Below are positions 9,575 through 19,353 of a stretch of 64,000 bases of DNA, piece after piece. Both the position numbers and the translations under genes were made by a program. The DNA comes from Thalassovita gelatinovora (GTDB lineage Bacteria; Pseudomonadota; Alphaproteobacteria; Rhodobacterales; Rhodobacteraceae): positions 1-64,000 of the forward strand of contig NZ_CYSA01000026.1 of NCBI RefSeq assembly GCF_001458355.1, given 5' to 3'. Numbering within the stretch: the first letter of the stretch is position 1; each line of letters opens with the position of its first letter. Under the pieces are notes generated by a model that saw nothing but the letters and a program-made list of their open reading frames with translations, searched no databases and was not told the origin of the DNA.

Positions 9575-10062
9575 ATCAGTTGGCGCGGGATGATGAAATC
9601 AGCAAGACTGCCGTTGCCGGTCTTCGCCCTTTCCCAGTCGGCAATTGGCAGGTCGATCACGCTGGTCGCACCGGTGGGATAGCGACGGAAATCGGTATCC
9701 CCCGGTGCAGCGATCATCGCCGCCGCGAATGCCGCGATACCGGGATTATGAGCGATCATAAGAACGGTGGGCATCTGTTCCGACTGATGTAGGTGCTGCA
9801 ACAAGATGCCAGGCGGAGCGAGATAAAGCGCGGACAGGACCCGGGCTTCGGTTTCTAGGTTCAACCGGTCCAAAGTTTCCCGGGTGCGGACCGCATCCGA
9901 ACACAGCACCAAGTCGGGAAAATAGCCCTCCCGGCGCAGCCAAACCCCCAACGCCGTGGCCGATTGTCGTCCGCGTTTGTTCAGCGGCCGTTCATGGTCG
10001 GACAGGCTGGGGTCATCCCAACCGGATTTAGCATGACGCATCAGGATCAGTCGCAGGGTCAC
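9571..10062 (-). CDS. SixA-like histidine phosphatase
   Basis: 163-residue histidine-phosphatase-superfamily (branch 1) protein. The catalytic motif is LILMRHAKS (RHG-like, histidine at residue 9), with HERPLNKRGR after it and the second histidine in MIAHNPG. Length and motifs resemble SixA, a phosphohistidine phosphatase acting on phosphorelay proteins. Its start overlaps the stop of the ferredoxin-domain gene upstream, so the two are co-translated. The last bases overlap the convergent EamA gene by four. Confidence 0.87.
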   Translation of the reverse strand: MTLRLILMRHAKSGWDDPSLSDHERPLNKRGRQSATALGVWLRREGYFPDLVLCSDAVRTRETLDRLNLETEARVLSALYLAPPGILLQHLHQSEQMPTVLMIAHNPGIAAFAAAMIAAPGDTDFRRYPTGATSVIDLPIADWERAKTGNGSLADFIIPRQLI

Positions 10063-10697
10063 AGGAACGCTTTCATATGGAAGGACGATTGTTCAGGCAG
10101 CCTGCCAGAGCCTTGGCTGATCGGGCAAGCGCGACGAACAAGGCAGCCACCGGTCATGCAATCGATTCCCGCATCCGTATGCAGGAAAGACTTGCAGGCT
10201 GGCACGTCATAGCTTTGCTCTGAAAGGGCTGCGACGGGGCAGGCAGACAGACATGGCTTGTCGGCGCAGCTGTCGCAGGGAGATGCCGCGGAACGAAGGG
10301 ACATCGGCAACCGATCGGCAAAGCCCAATGCGCCCCTGTAGGACACAAAAAGCCCCGCCTTATCATGCACCAGCAGCTGAACCGGGGATTGCCAAGCCTG
10401 GCCACTGTCCAGCGCCCAGCGGTAGAAGGGGCGATGGGGCGGGCCGTCAAAGGGGAAATATGCCGTTGCCCCGAACTCATCCGCCAAGGACCCGATCACT
10501 CGGGTCGACCAGCGGTCCATCGCATGGGACCTGTCATCGCGATACTCAGGGCTTTGGCGAAATTCGGACCAGAAGCCGGGTTCGCGCGGTCCCAGCAGGA
10601 CCAGCGTTGCGATCCCATCCAGATCGGTCGGATGCAACGCCCCGAAAATAGCCAGCGCATGTTCATCGGCGCGGGTTTCCAGCGCGGCCAGCGTCAT
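10059..10697 (-). CDS. 4Fe-4S ferredoxin-domain protein, QueG-like region
   Basis: 212-residue protein with an iron-sulfur region near residues 140-160: CDSCADKPCLSACPV, which matches a 4Fe-4S pattern and resembles the cluster region of epoxyqueuosine reductase. A second cysteine group (CKSF...DCMTGGCLVRRACP) follows at about 168-193. The N-terminal half, with GPREPGFWSEF, has no motif I can assign. It sits between a sterol-desaturase-like gene and a SixA-like gene with four-base overlaps on both sides. Function unknown; electron transfer is a reasonable inference. Confidence 0.75.
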   Translation of the reverse strand: MTLAALETRADEHALAIFGALHPTDLDGIATLVLLGPREPGFWSEFRQSPEYRDDRSHAMDRWSTRVIGSLADEFGATAYFPFDGPPHRPFYRWALDSGQAWQSPVQLLVHDKAGLFVSYRGALGFADRLPMSLRSAASPCDSCADKPCLSACPVAALSEQSYDVPACKSFLHTDAGIDCMTGGCLVRRACPISQGSGRLPEQSSFHMKAFL

Positions 10698-11488
10698 TTG
10701 CGGAAAAACGGCAGGGCCAGCGCCCAGCCAAGTCTGGTGGGTCTGTCATCCTGCCATTGCAGGCCGATAGTCATGCCGTCATGGCCCGCTTGCGGTTGCG
10801 CGATATAAGTGTGGAAAACCCGGTCCCAGATTGACAAGGCAAAGCCATAATTGCTGTCATGTTCCTGCCGGAGTACCGAATGATGCACCCGGTGCATGTC
10901 CGGCGTGACCAGCACCAGCCGCATAATTGCATCCAACCCCAGAGGCAGACGCAGATTGGCGTGGTTGAACAAAGCAGTGCCATTGAGAATGATCTCGAAC
11001 AGGATGATTGTTACAGCAGACGGCCCGATCAGATAAACCAATCCTATTTTCAGCAGCATTGAAAAGGCGATTTCTACCGGATGAAAACGGATCGCGGTGG
11101 TGACATCGATATCGCGGTCGGCATGATGGACCCGGTGAAACCGCCACAGGATCGGTATTTTATGGGTGATCAGGTGTTGAAACCATATTGCAAGATCGAA
11201 AATGAGGATTGCCAGCACGACTTCTGCCCAGACCGGCATCTCGATCCGGTTGAAGACCCCCCAACCATTCTGCCCGGCATCTATCGCCGCACCCACCGCC
11301 AGCAACGGCAACACCAAGGCCAGCGTCTTGAGTGCCACAGCGTCGATGATCTGCATCGCCCAATTGGTCGCCCAGCGTTTCGTCAAAGCCTGTGTGCGCG
11401 TTTTGCGCGGGACGAGCGTTTCGAGAAGGGCAAACAGCACGAACAGACCCAGAAAGGCAGACAGCCGAATGATGGTTTCGTTTTCCAT
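10694..11488 (-). CDS. Sterol desaturase / fatty acid hydroxylase family protein
   Basis: 264-residue integral membrane protein of the fatty-acid-hydroxylase superfamily, whose members use a di-iron centre held by eight histidines. The histidine boxes are visible: HLITH, HRVHH (followed by AD), a central HFHP-like RFHPVE, and HRVHHS near residue 205. Four to five hydrophobic segments surround them. Substrate unknown; candidates are membrane-lipid acyl chains, sterol-like or carotenoid rings. It starts the three-gene run that includes the ferredoxin-domain and SixA-like genes. Confidence 0.87.
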   Translation of the reverse strand: MENETIIRLSAFLGLFVLFALLETLVPRKTRTQALTKRWATNWAMQIIDAVALKTLALVLPLLAVGAAIDAGQNGWGVFNRIEMPVWAEVVLAILIFDLAIWFQHLITHKIPILWRFHRVHHADRDIDVTTAIRFHPVEIAFSMLLKIGLVYLIGPSAVTIILFEIILNGTALFNHANLRLPLGLDAIMRLVLVTPDMHRVHHSVLRQEHDSNYGFALSIWDRVFHTYIAQPQAGHDGMTIGLQWQDDRPTRLGWALALPFFRK

Positions 11489-11548
11489 AGGCCCAATCTA
11501 AGCCCTCTGGAGAGTCTGGCAATAGACATATTCCGGAAAATAAATACC

Positions 11549-12412
11549 TTACCCGCGGATCAACGACCCGGCACCATGTTCAGTATAAAGTTCCAGCAAT
11601 GCGGCGTTGGGCGCTCGCCCGTCCAGAATTACCACCCCGCGCACACCTTTTTCGATCGCATCGAGCGCGGTTTCGGTTTTCGGGATCATCCCACCGGCAA
11701 TGGTGCCGTCAGCAATCAGCGCACGCACCTGTTCCGATGTCATTTCGGTCAGAACCTCGCCATCCTTGTTCTTGACCCCCGGTACGTCGGTCAAAAGCAG
11801 CAGGCGGTCGGCTTGCAATGCTCCGGCTATGGCCCCGGCTGCGGTGTCGCCATTGACGTTGAAGGTTTCGTTGTCGTTCACGCCAGTACCCACCGGCGCA
11901 ATCACAGGGATGATACCGGCGTTGTAAAGGTCACGGATCACTTGCACGTTCATTTCGACCGGCTTGCCGACAAAACCCAGTTCCGGATCGTCCGCTTCAC
12001 AGACCATCAGATCGTCATCCTTGCCGCAGATGCCTACGGCGCGGCCACCTTCGTCGTTGATCGCCTGCACGATTCGTTTGTTGACCAGCCCTGCCAGCAC
12101 CATTTCGACCACTTCGACAGTAGCTTTGTCGGTGACCCGTTTGCCGCGCACGAATTTGCTTTGGATGCCAAGTTTGTCCAGCATGCTATTGATCATCGGA
12201 CCGCCGCCATGCACCACGACCGGGTTGACCCCGACCTGTCGCATCAAAACGATGTCACGGGCGAAATCCGCCATCGCTTCGTCGTCGCCCATCGCGTTGC
12301 CACCGAATTTCACGACAACAATCGCCCCGGTAAAGCGCTGCAAATACGGAAGAGCCTCGGACAGGGTCCGGGCGGTGGCGATCCAGTCGCGATTCATGCT
12401 TTGCTTTCTCAT
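11549..12412 (-). CDS. argB: Acetylglutamate kinase
   Basis: 287-residue enzyme phosphorylating N-acetyl-L-glutamate, the second step of arginine synthesis. Family motifs are clear: [12 protein letters not shown] near residue 35, [10 protein letters not shown] near 68, [15 protein letters not shown] in the middle and [14 protein letters not shown] near 235. Several start codons are in frame (12421, 12412, 12397); 12412 has aggga at a suitable distance. In relatives argB is often found downstream of engB and yidC; here a plus-strand SDR gene lies between, so it is probably its own transcription unit. Confidence 0.95.
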   Translation of the reverse strand: MRKQSMNRDWIATARTLSEALPYLQRFTGAIVVVKFGGNAMGDDEAMADFARDIVLMRQVGVNPVVVHGGGPMINSMLDKLGIQSKFVRGKRVTDKATVEVVEMVLAGLVNKRIVQAINDEGGRAVGICGKDDDLMVCEADDPELGFVGKPVEMNVQVIRDLYNAGIIPVIAPVGTGVNDNETFNVNGDTAAGAIAGALQADRLLLLTDVPGVKNKDGEVLTEMTSEQVRALIADGTIAGGMIPKTETALDAIEKGVRGVVILDGRAPNAALLELYTEHGAGSLIRG

Positions 12413-12528
12413 GTGATCCATCCCTAGCCGGGTCCCGTGTTACCGGCTTCGTATCGTTAAGCCAAGTGTCCCGTTGCGCTTGGCCATGCGAATGCTAGGG
12501 TCTGCTGGCACAGTTTGAGGCGGCATCA

Positions 12529-13263
12529 ATGGAACAGTATAAGAAAACGCTTTTGTTGACGGGAGCGAGTCGGGGCATCGGCCATGCTACGGTGCGACGG
12601 TTCAACCGCGCCGGTTGGCGGGTCATCACCTGTTCGCGGGCCCCGTTTCCCAAGGAATGCCCTTGGGGCGGAGGTGAAGAAAACCATGTGCAGATTGACC
12701 TGTCTGATCCTTCCGACACGATCAAGAAGGTCGAGGTGATCCGTGACCGACTCGATGGGCGTCTGGACGCGCTGGTCAACAATGCCGGGATTTCACCCAA
12801 AGGCGAAGGCGGTGCGCGGCTGAACACGCTCGACACCGACCTGAAGACCTGGGGTCATGTCTTCCATGTGAATTTCTTTGCCTCGGTGGTGCTGGCACGC
12901 GGTCTGCGCGAAGAATTGGCCGCAGCCAAGGGGGCCGTGGTCAATGTGACATCGATTGCGGGCTACCGGGTGCATCCCTTTGCCGGGGCGGCCTATTCCA
13001 CGTCCAAGGCGGCGCTGGCGGCGCTGACGCGCGAAATGGCCCACGATTTCGGCCCTCTGGGGGTGCGGGTCAACGCGATTGCGCCGGGTGAAATCGAAAC
13101 CGACATCCTGTCGCCCGGCACAGACAAGATGATCGAAGACATTCCGTTGCGCCGGTTGGGCCATACCGACGAGGTGGCCAATACGATCTATTTCCTGTGT
13201 ACCGATGCGTCGTCTTATATCTCGGGCACTGAAATAGAAGTGAACGGTGGTCAACACGTCTGA
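12529..13263 (+). CDS. Short-chain dehydrogenase/reductase
   Basis: 244-residue NAD(P)-dependent oxidoreductase of the classical SDR family. The cofactor motif TGASRGIG is near residue 12, NNAG near 84, the catalytic Ser in NVTSIAG, and YSTSK holds the catalytic Tyr and Lys. PGEIETDI and the C-terminal YISGTEIEVNGGQ complete the fold. The substrate cannot be read. It is divergent from argB and convergent with engB; the 52-base gap to engB holds no clear terminator. Confidence 0.9.
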   Translation: MEQYKKTLLLTGASRGIGHATVRRFNRAGWRVITCSRAPFPKECPWGGGEENHVQIDLSDPSDTIKKVEVIRDRLDGRLDALVNNAGISPKGEGGARLNTLDTDLKTWGHVFHVNFFASVVLARGLREELAAAKGAVVNVTSIAGYRVHPFAGAAYSTSKAALAALTREMAHDFGPLGVRVNAIAPGEIETDILSPGTDKMIEDIPLRRLGHTDEVANTIYFLCTDASSYISGTEIEVNGGQHV

Positions 13264-13315
13264 GCGGCCTGAGCGGAGGCACCGGCAGTCCGGAGCCCCG
13301 TAACAGGTGATCCCA

Positions 13316-13966
13316 TCAGATCAGCGAGGCGATGGTGCTGCGTAGGGTGGCGATGCCGTCGCCTTTTTCGCTCGATGTCAGGATCAGTTCGGGAAATGCT
13401 GCCGGGTGTTTCGCCAATTTTTCACGCACCTGTTTCAGCACCGCGTCGCGATCTTGCGCCTTGATTTTGTCAGCTTTGGTCAGAACGCATTGGAACGTGA
13501 CGGCGGAACTGTCGAGCAATGACATGATTTCTTCGTCCACCGGTTTGATACCGTGGCGCGCGTCCACCAGAACGAAGGCGCGGCGCAGGTTCTGGCGGCC
13601 CGACAGGTATTGTTTCAGCAATTTTTGCCATTTTTCCACCACTGCCAGCGGCGCATTGGCAAAGCCATAGCCGGGCAGGTCGACCAGATAATGGTCGTCA
13701 TTGACGGTGAAGAAGTTGATTTCCTGCGTCCGCCCCGGCGTGTTGGACGCCCGCGCCAGCCCTTTGCGCCCGGTCAGTGCGTTGATCAGGGAAGATTTTC
13801 CGACATTGGAACGCCCGGCGAAACAGACTTCAAGCCGGTCCGAGGGTGGCAGGCCGGACATCGCCACGACCCCTTTCAGGAAATCGGTCTGCCCGGCGAA
13901 AAGCTTGCGGCCTTTTTCGGTGCTGATTTCATCGGGGTCATCGGCAAGGGGGAAGGGCAGTTGCAT
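13316..13966 (-). CDS. engB: YihA/EngB ribosome-biogenesis GTPase
   Basis: 216-residue GTPase needed for 50S ribosomal subunit assembly. The G motifs are G1 GRSNVGKSS near residue 52, G2 TPGRTQ, G3 DLPGYGFA and G4 LTKADK, with the C-terminal LTSSEKGDGI serving as G5. The length is usual. Its ATG overlaps the stop of the MOSC gene by one base, and that gene overlaps yidC, making yidC-MOSC-engB one translationally coupled unit, an arrangement I recognise from Rhodobacteraceae. Confidence 0.95.
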   Translation of the reverse strand: MQLPFPLADDPDEISTEKGRKLFAGQTDFLKGVVAMSGLPPSDRLEVCFAGRSNVGKSSLINALTGRKGLARASNTPGRTQEINFFTVNDDHYLVDLPGYGFANAPLAVVEKWQKLLKQYLSGRQNLRRAFVLVDARHGIKPVDEEIMSLLDSSAVTFQCVLTKADKIKAQDRDAVLKQVREKLAKHPAAFPELILTSSEKGDGIATLRSTIASLI

Positions 13967-14715
13967 TACAGGGTCTCCACCATGTCATTGATCGTTACCG
14001 TGCCCGATTTGACGACCCGGGCATAGACACCAAAATCCTGATGCCCATAGGCGGCGTTCAGCGCGGCCAATGTATCGGCGTCGCAATGGCCTGTTTCGGG
14101 ATTTACGGTGGTCGCTTGGCAGCGGGTGATGCGGGTTTCTACCTTCAGTTCGGCAGCACCGATCCGAATGGTTTTCCCGATCAGGTCGAATTCGGCGAAA
14201 GGGGGCCAGCCTTCGGTCCACAGATTGCCCCGGAAACGGTGAATCGACAGGTCACGCCCCATTCTGTCCCCAAGTGCCTGCAGCGAACCGAGGCTCAGAA
14301 TCGCGACATAGGGGTCGGGGACATCGGTCATTGCCTGATCTTTCAGGCTGATCACTTGGGTCGGGGCCGGTCGATTGTCGGGCCAGAACGGGCGCAGCCA
14401 GTCGATCAGGGCGGGGCCGTCCTCTATCGGTTGTACCGTGATGGTCTCGGCCTCTGGATGGGCCAGGGTCACGGTTGCATTGATTTCGTTCAGGGCTGCT
14501 TTGACTGCCATCAGCGGATGCCCCGCCACACCGCGGATGAAATTGCCTTTGGCCATCCATTCGGTTGGCCGTCCATCGAATCGGGCTGCTTCATGCGCCA
14601 CGGCCCAATGTCGGTCAAAAGGCAGAACGCGCCCCTCTGACAGGGGCGCGCTTTGCAATACCTCGTATCCGACCGACTTGATCGGATGACGGACGATATG
14701 GGCCAGGTGGCTCAT
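13966..14715 (-). CDS. MOSC-domain protein
   Basis: 249-residue protein with an N-terminal beta-barrel (HIVRHPIKSVGYEVL) and a C-terminal MOSC domain. In the MOSC domain the conserved cysteine is visible in TRITRCQATTVNPETG, the residue thought to carry sulfur in molybdenum-cofactor sulfurases and YcbX/mARC-type enzymes. Function in this setting is unknown; reduction of N-hydroxylated compounds is one possibility from the YcbX comparison. It is locked by short overlaps between yidC and engB. Confidence 0.87.
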   Translation of the reverse strand: MSHLAHIVRHPIKSVGYEVLQSAPLSEGRVLPFDRHWAVAHEAARFDGRPTEWMAKGNFIRGVAGHPLMAVKAALNEINATVTLAHPEAETITVQPIEDGPALIDWLRPFWPDNRPAPTQVISLKDQAMTDVPDPYVAILSLGSLQALGDRMGRDLSIHRFRGNLWTEGWPPFAEFDLIGKTIRIGAAELKVETRITRCQATTVNPETGHCDADTLAALNAAYGHQDFGVYARVVKSGTVTINDMVETL

Positions 14716-16523
14716 TTGTCCGCCGGTTTTTTGCGCTTGAAGCTGCTTTTGATGTTACCGAACACGTCCGGTTTGAAGCCGTGGAAGCGCATGATCGAAT
14801 ATTGCTGGATGAAGGTGATCGTATTGTTGGTGATCCAGTACAACACCAAACCGCTGGCAAAGCTGCCCAGCATGAACATGAACACCCAAGGCATCCAGGC
14901 AAAGATCATCTGTTGTGCCGGGTCGGTGGGGGCCGGGTTCAGTTTCTGCTGCAACCACATCGATACGCCCAGCAGGATCGGCAGCACGCCCAGAGAAATG
15001 ATCGCCAGAATCGAGTTCTGATCCGGGGTTGCAAAAGGCAGCAGACCGAACAGGTTCAGGATCGAACTAGGATCGGGCGCCGACAAGTCGCGAATCCAAC
15101 CCAACCAAGGTGCCTGACGCAGTTCCATCGTGACCGAAATCACCTTGTAGAGCGAGAAGAAGATCGGGATCTGGATCAGAAGCGGCAAACAGCCCGAGGC
15201 GGGGTTCACCTTTTCCTTCTTGTACAGTTCCATCATGCCCTGCTGCACCTTCTGGCGGTCGTCGCCAGCGGCTTTTTTCATCTCTTCCATCTTGGGCTGC
15301 AATTCCTTCATCTTCGCCATCGAAGCGTAGGATTTATAGGCCAGAGGGAAGACGATCGCCTTGATCACGATGGTCAGGCCGATGATTGCCCAACCCATAT
15401 TCCCGATCAGCCCGTTGAGCGTGTGTAGCAGCCAGAAGATCGGTTTGGTGAAGAAGAAGAACCAGCCCCAGTCGATCGAATCGATGAAACGGGTGACGTT
15501 ATCTTCGTCTTCGTAGGTACGGATGGTTTCCCATTCCTTGGCCCCTGCGAACAGACGCATATCCGCTTCAATGGTTTCACCGGGGGCCATGGTCAAGGTC
15601 TTGAGCACCGCTTCGGTCTGATAAACATCGCGGGTCTCGTCGTATTTCACCACCGATTTGAAGGCTGTGCCAGCGGCGGGAATCAGGGTCGACATCCAAT
15701 AGTGATCGGTGAACCCAACCCAACCTGCTTCGGTCACTTGGACGACTTCGGCCAGCGATCCTTCGCGTTCGTTGTAATCGAGCTTGGTGATCTTCTTGTA
15801 CTTGGTTTCGTTCAATTCACCATCGGACATCGAGATCGATCCCTTGTGCACGATGGGCGAGCTTTTGTCGCTCTGCGGTTCACCGTGGCGGGCGATCACG
15901 CCGTAAGGTGCCAATGTCACGGTGGCAGAGCCGTTATTCTGCACGCTCTGACGGACCGAGAACATGTAGTTTTCATCTACCGCCATTTCGCGACGGAAGG
16001 TCAGGCCTGCGCCATTGTCCCATGTCAGGGTTACCGGCGTGTCGGTCGACAGCGTGTCGCCGCTTTCCAGCGACCAGATGGTATTGGCACCAGGTACCTG
16101 ATCCAGCCCAACCCCTGCACCCGGGGCCCAGCCCCACAGCGCGTAATAGGGATGGTCGCTTCCCAGCGGTGCCAGCACTTCGACATTGCCGGAATTCGAA
16201 TCCAACGTGTCGCGGTAATCCTTCAGCTGCAATTCATCGATCCGCCCACCCTTGAGCGAAATCGATCCGGCCAGGCGCGCGGTGTCGATGGTCAGCCGCG
16301 GCGCATCAGCACCGGCTTCAGCCACGGCAGTGGTGGCTGTGGTTGCGGTGCCGGCTGGTGCGACCGTCGGCGCGGTGCCGGTGACGGGGGCTTGTTGGGT
16401 TGCCACGGCAGCGTTGGGGTCGGCGGCATCCTGTTCTGGCGGGGGAAACAGAAGGAACCATACCAGGATTACGGCAAAGCTGAGGGCGGTTGCCAAGATG
16501 AGGTTTTTGTTCTGATCGTCCAT
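14712..16523 (-). CDS. yidC: Membrane protein insertase YidC
   Basis: 603-residue insertase that places proteins in the inner membrane alone or with SecYEG. An N-terminal transmembrane anchor (about residues 7-25) precedes a Pro/Ala/Thr-rich linker, the large periplasmic P1 domain, and a C-terminal core of about five segments. IGLTIVIKAIVFPLAYKSY and MKELQPKMEEM mark the core and its cytoplasmic coiled region; the insertion-groove arginine falls in this part. The start is the ATG at 16523; the frame is open to 16583 but the extension is not hydrophobic. Its usual partner genes yidD-rnpA-rpmH lie 4 kb upstream. Confidence 0.95.
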   Translation of the reverse strand: MDDQNKNLILATALSFAVILVWFLLFPPPEQDAADPNAAVATQQAPVTGTAPTVAPAGTATTATTAVAEAGADAPRLTIDTARLAGSISLKGGRIDELQLKDYRDTLDSNSGNVEVLAPLGSDHPYYALWGWAPGAGVGLDQVPGANTIWSLESGDTLSTDTPVTLTWDNGAGLTFRREMAVDENYMFSVRQSVQNNGSATVTLAPYGVIARHGEPQSDKSSPIVHKGSISMSDGELNETKYKKITKLDYNEREGSLAEVVQVTEAGWVGFTDHYWMSTLIPAAGTAFKSVVKYDETRDVYQTEAVLKTLTMAPGETIEADMRLFAGAKEWETIRTYEDEDNVTRFIDSIDWGWFFFFTKPIFWLLHTLNGLIGNMGWAIIGLTIVIKAIVFPLAYKSYASMAKMKELQPKMEEMKKAAGDDRQKVQQGMMELYKKEKVNPASGCLPLLIQIPIFFSLYKVISVTMELRQAPWLGWIRDLSAPDPSSILNLFGLLPFATPDQNSILAIISLGVLPILLGVSMWLQQKLNPAPTDPAQQMIFAWMPWVFMFMLGSFASGLVLYWITNNTITFIQQYSIMRFHGFKPDVFGNIKSSFKRKKPADK

Positions 16524-16635
16524 CGGGGGTGCGTGCCTGTCCTTGGAATTCTTCGGTGCCGGTTCAACAGAGTGCGGCCCCAAAGGTCAAGCGGATTCAC
16601 CCAATACCGCCTCATCTGCGGCGTTTCAACGGGGC

Positions 16636-18177
16636 TCAGCCGGTGCGACGTCCGATCCGGGGGGTATTCTTGCGTTTTATGTCATTGCTGCGAATCCAGT
16701 CCAGGGTCTGGTCGAACGGCATCGGACGGGCAATTCCAAAGCCCTGAACATGGGTGCAGCCAAGCTGCGCCAGCATGGCGTGTTCCCCGGCGGTTTCCAC
16801 CCCTTCGGCGACGGTTTCCAATCCCAGACGGTCCGCCATTGTCAGAATCGCGGCGACCATTTTTTGCTGCTCGGGATCACTGTCGACCTTCATCACGAAG
16901 GATCGGTCGATTTTGATCCGTTTGACATCGAAGCGCCGCACCGATGCGATCGAACTGTGACCGGTGCCGAAATCATCCAGATCGACAATGCAGCCCAGTT
17001 GCGCAAGCGCATTGATATTGCGCGCGATGACATCGTCGGGCGAGGCGGAAACGACGGTTTCCAAGACTTCAACCGACAGACGACCGGGGGCCAGGTCCAA
17101 CCGGTCCAGTTCCCAAGCTACCCGGTCGGAAAGTTTCGGATTGCGCAATTCGGCCGAGGCGAAATTGACCCCGATCCTAGGAACATCGACCCCGGCGGCA
17201 TCCCATTTGGCCAGCGCCAGCAGGGACTGGGTCAGCATCACCTCGCCCAGGTTTTCGATCAATCCGCAGCGCTCCAACAGCGGCAGGAATTCCGACGGCG
17301 GCACCACGCCGCGGCGGGGGTGGATCCAGCGCGCCAGCGCCTCGAACCCGGTGACTTCCCCGGTATCGGTCGAAATCTGGGGTTGGAACCACGGGTGAAA
17401 CTGGCCGTTTTCCAGCGCCCGTTCGATATCTTGGGTCACTTCAACATGGCCGCGATGCACCGTTTTCATACCCGGGGCATAGCTGCGGATTGCCGAGGGA
17501 CCGTTGCTGCGGGCATCGTCTAGCGCCGCTTCGGCAGCATCAAGCAGGTCATCGGAATGCAGCGTGCCGATCTGAGCGTCCAGCACGAACCCAATGGAAC
17601 AAGAAATATAAACGCTGCTGGCGTCGACCGATATCGGGTCCTCGACCGCAGTCTGCAGGCGGCGGGCCAATTGTATCGCGGTTTCCAGATCGATCTGGCG
17701 CACCGGTGCCAGAACAACCGCGTATTCCCCGGCATCACGTTGCAGCACAAAGTCACCTTGTCTCAAAACCGATCCGATCCGGTCGACCATCCGACCGGAA
17801 ATACGATGGGCAACGCTGCGCCCGTGATGGTCGATCAGCCTGTCGAAATCATCCAGCGCCAGCAGGAAACAGCCCAGATGCAGATCCTTGCGCCGGGTCC
17901 GGGCCAGACTGTCACGCAGCAGATCGGGCAATTGCGGCGGGCTGTCATTGATCAGTGCGGGACGCCATTGGCTGAACCCGCCCGCGATGCCAAAAAGCAC
18001 CGGCAATCCCAGCGATACGATCAACAGCCACGTTTCGCCGCCCAACCAGAAGGCTCCCAGCACGACTGCGGGAAGAAAGGCCAGGATATGAGGCCCGGTC
18101 AGCGCACTGCGCAGCTTGCGGCGCAATCCGTCCATCGCCTGCGGGATGTGCTGCATGATAAAGGCCCTTTTTCGCAA
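16636..18177 (-). CDS. Membrane-anchored EAL phosphodiesterase with degenerate GGDEF domain
   Basis: 513-residue c-di-GMP protein. Two transmembrane segments (about 32-48 and 50-67) precede a GGDEF domain at about 90-240 whose signature is RDAGE (147-151), so cyclase activity is unlikely. The EAL domain from about 245 keeps the expected residues: EAL at 279-281, NFAS, a glutamate in EVLET, DDFGTGHSS, KIDRSF, AEGVET and QGFGIARPM. It therefore probably hydrolyses c-di-GMP, with the first domain as a regulatory GTP-binding part. A start at 18156 is also possible. It stands between yidC and ttcA. Confidence 0.9.
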   Translation of the reverse strand: MRKRAFIMQHIPQAMDGLRRKLRSALTGPHILAFLPAVVLGAFWLGGETWLLIVSLGLPVLFGIAGGFSQWRPALINDSPPQLPDLLRDSLARTRRKDLHLGCFLLALDDFDRLIDHHGRSVAHRISGRMVDRIGSVLRQGDFVLQRDAGEYAVVLAPVRQIDLETAIQLARRLQTAVEDPISVDASSVYISCSIGFVLDAQIGTLHSDDLLDAAEAALDDARSNGPSAIRSYAPGMKTVHRGHVEVTQDIERALENGQFHPWFQPQISTDTGEVTGFEALARWIHPRRGVVPPSEFLPLLERCGLIENLGEVMLTQSLLALAKWDAAGVDVPRIGVNFASAELRNPKLSDRVAWELDRLDLAPGRLSVEVLETVVSASPDDVIARNINALAQLGCIVDLDDFGTGHSSIASVRRFDVKRIKIDRSFVMKVDSDPEQQKMVAAILTMADRLGLETVAEGVETAGEHAMLAQLGCTHVQGFGIARPMPFDQTLDWIRSNDIKRKNTPRIGRRTG

Positions 18178-18216
18178 AACGTGCGGAAAGGCTAGGGCGA
18201 GAACCTCAAGAGGGGC

Positions 18217-19086
18217 TTAACGAAGCTTGGGAATAACGTCAGAAATCTGGTCAATTTTACCATTCCCCAACGTCAATCCGGCGAAGTCGAACAATTTCGG
18301 GTCAAGCATATGCGAAGGCCGGATATTCATCAGCGCCCGGAACATCACTTGTCGGCGGCCGGGACTGTTCTTTTCCCACTGATCGAGGATCTGTTTGACC
18401 TGTTGCCGCTGCAACCCGTCCTGCGATCCGCACAGGTCGCAGGGGATGATCGGATAATTCATCGCGCGGGCGAATTTTTCGCAATCGGCTTCGGCGATAT
18501 GGGCCAGCGGGCGATAGACGAACAGATCGCCTTCTTCGTTCACCAGTTTCGGCGGCATGGTGGCAAGCCGTCCGCCATGAAATAGGTTCATGAAAAAGGT
18601 TTCCAGAATGTCGTCGCGGTGATGGCCCAGCACCACCGCGCTGCAGCCTTCTTCGCGCGCGATGCGGTAAAGGTTGCCGCGCCGCAGCCGCGAACACAGC
18701 GCGCAATAGGTCCGCCCTGCCGGCACCTTGTCCATCACGACGCTATAGGTGTCCTGATATTCGATCCGGTGCGGCACCTGCATTTTTTCCAGAAATTCCG
18801 GCAGCACGGTTGCGGGAAATCCCGGCTGGCCCTGATCGAGATTGCAGGCCAGCAATTCGACCGGCAACAGCCCGCGCCATTTCAGTTCGTGCAGCACTGC
18901 CAGCAAGGTATAGCTGTCCTTGCCGCCGGACAAACAGACCAGCCACTTGGCACCCTTTTCCACCATGCCATATTGTTCGACCGCTTCGCGGGTATAACGC
19001 ACGATCCGCTTGCGGAGTTTTTTGAACTCCGTTGTCTGCGGCGCGCTGTGAAACAGCGGGTGAATTTCATCTGCATCGTCAAGCAT
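18217..19086 (-). CDS. ttcA: tRNA 2-thiocytidine synthetase TtcA
   Basis: 289-residue ATP-dependent, iron-sulfur tRNA thiolase that makes 2-thiocytidine at position 32. The PP-loop SGGKDS is near residue 54. The cluster-binding CALCSRLRR is near 130, and the further DLCGSQDGL follows. [19 protein letters not shown] is the conserved adenylation region. The length fits the family. It ends 39 bases before the EAL gene, which reads in the same direction and may be co-transcribed. Confidence 0.94.
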   Translation of the reverse strand: MLDDADEIHPLFHSAPQTTEFKKLRKRIVRYTREAVEQYGMVEKGAKWLVCLSGGKDSYTLLAVLHELKWRGLLPVELLACNLDQGQPGFPATVLPEFLEKMQVPHRIEYQDTYSVVMDKVPAGRTYCALCSRLRRGNLYRIAREEGCSAVVLGHHRDDILETFFMNLFHGGRLATMPPKLVNEEGDLFVYRPLAHIAEADCEKFARAMNYPIIPCDLCGSQDGLQRQQVKQILDQWEKNSPGRRQVMFRALMNIRPSHMLDPKLFDFAGLTLGNGKIDQISDVIPKLR

Positions 19087-19353
19087 GGGCTGGCTTTAGA
19101 AGAAATGGATCAGTCGGGCAAGGGGCCACGCGTGCCTCGCTTCTATGGCCGCATCTGGTTGCAGGGGCAGGGTGATGTCGGGATTTCGACACGAAAGCAG
19201 CCTTTGTTGCAAAGGTTCGGGCGGGGTTTGGCTTGCTCGTTGGCAGGAAACGGCTGGAATGTATCCGGCGCTCTTGCTTCCCTGCTGAATTTTACATATC
19301 AATTTTGGAATGTTTTTGAATGAGTGAAACGCGCGCCAATATAAGGAAAGATA

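Noticed and set aside
11081-12427. 448-residue plus-strand frame across argB and the desaturase-like gene
   Set aside because: Antisense to two recognised genes; no motif.
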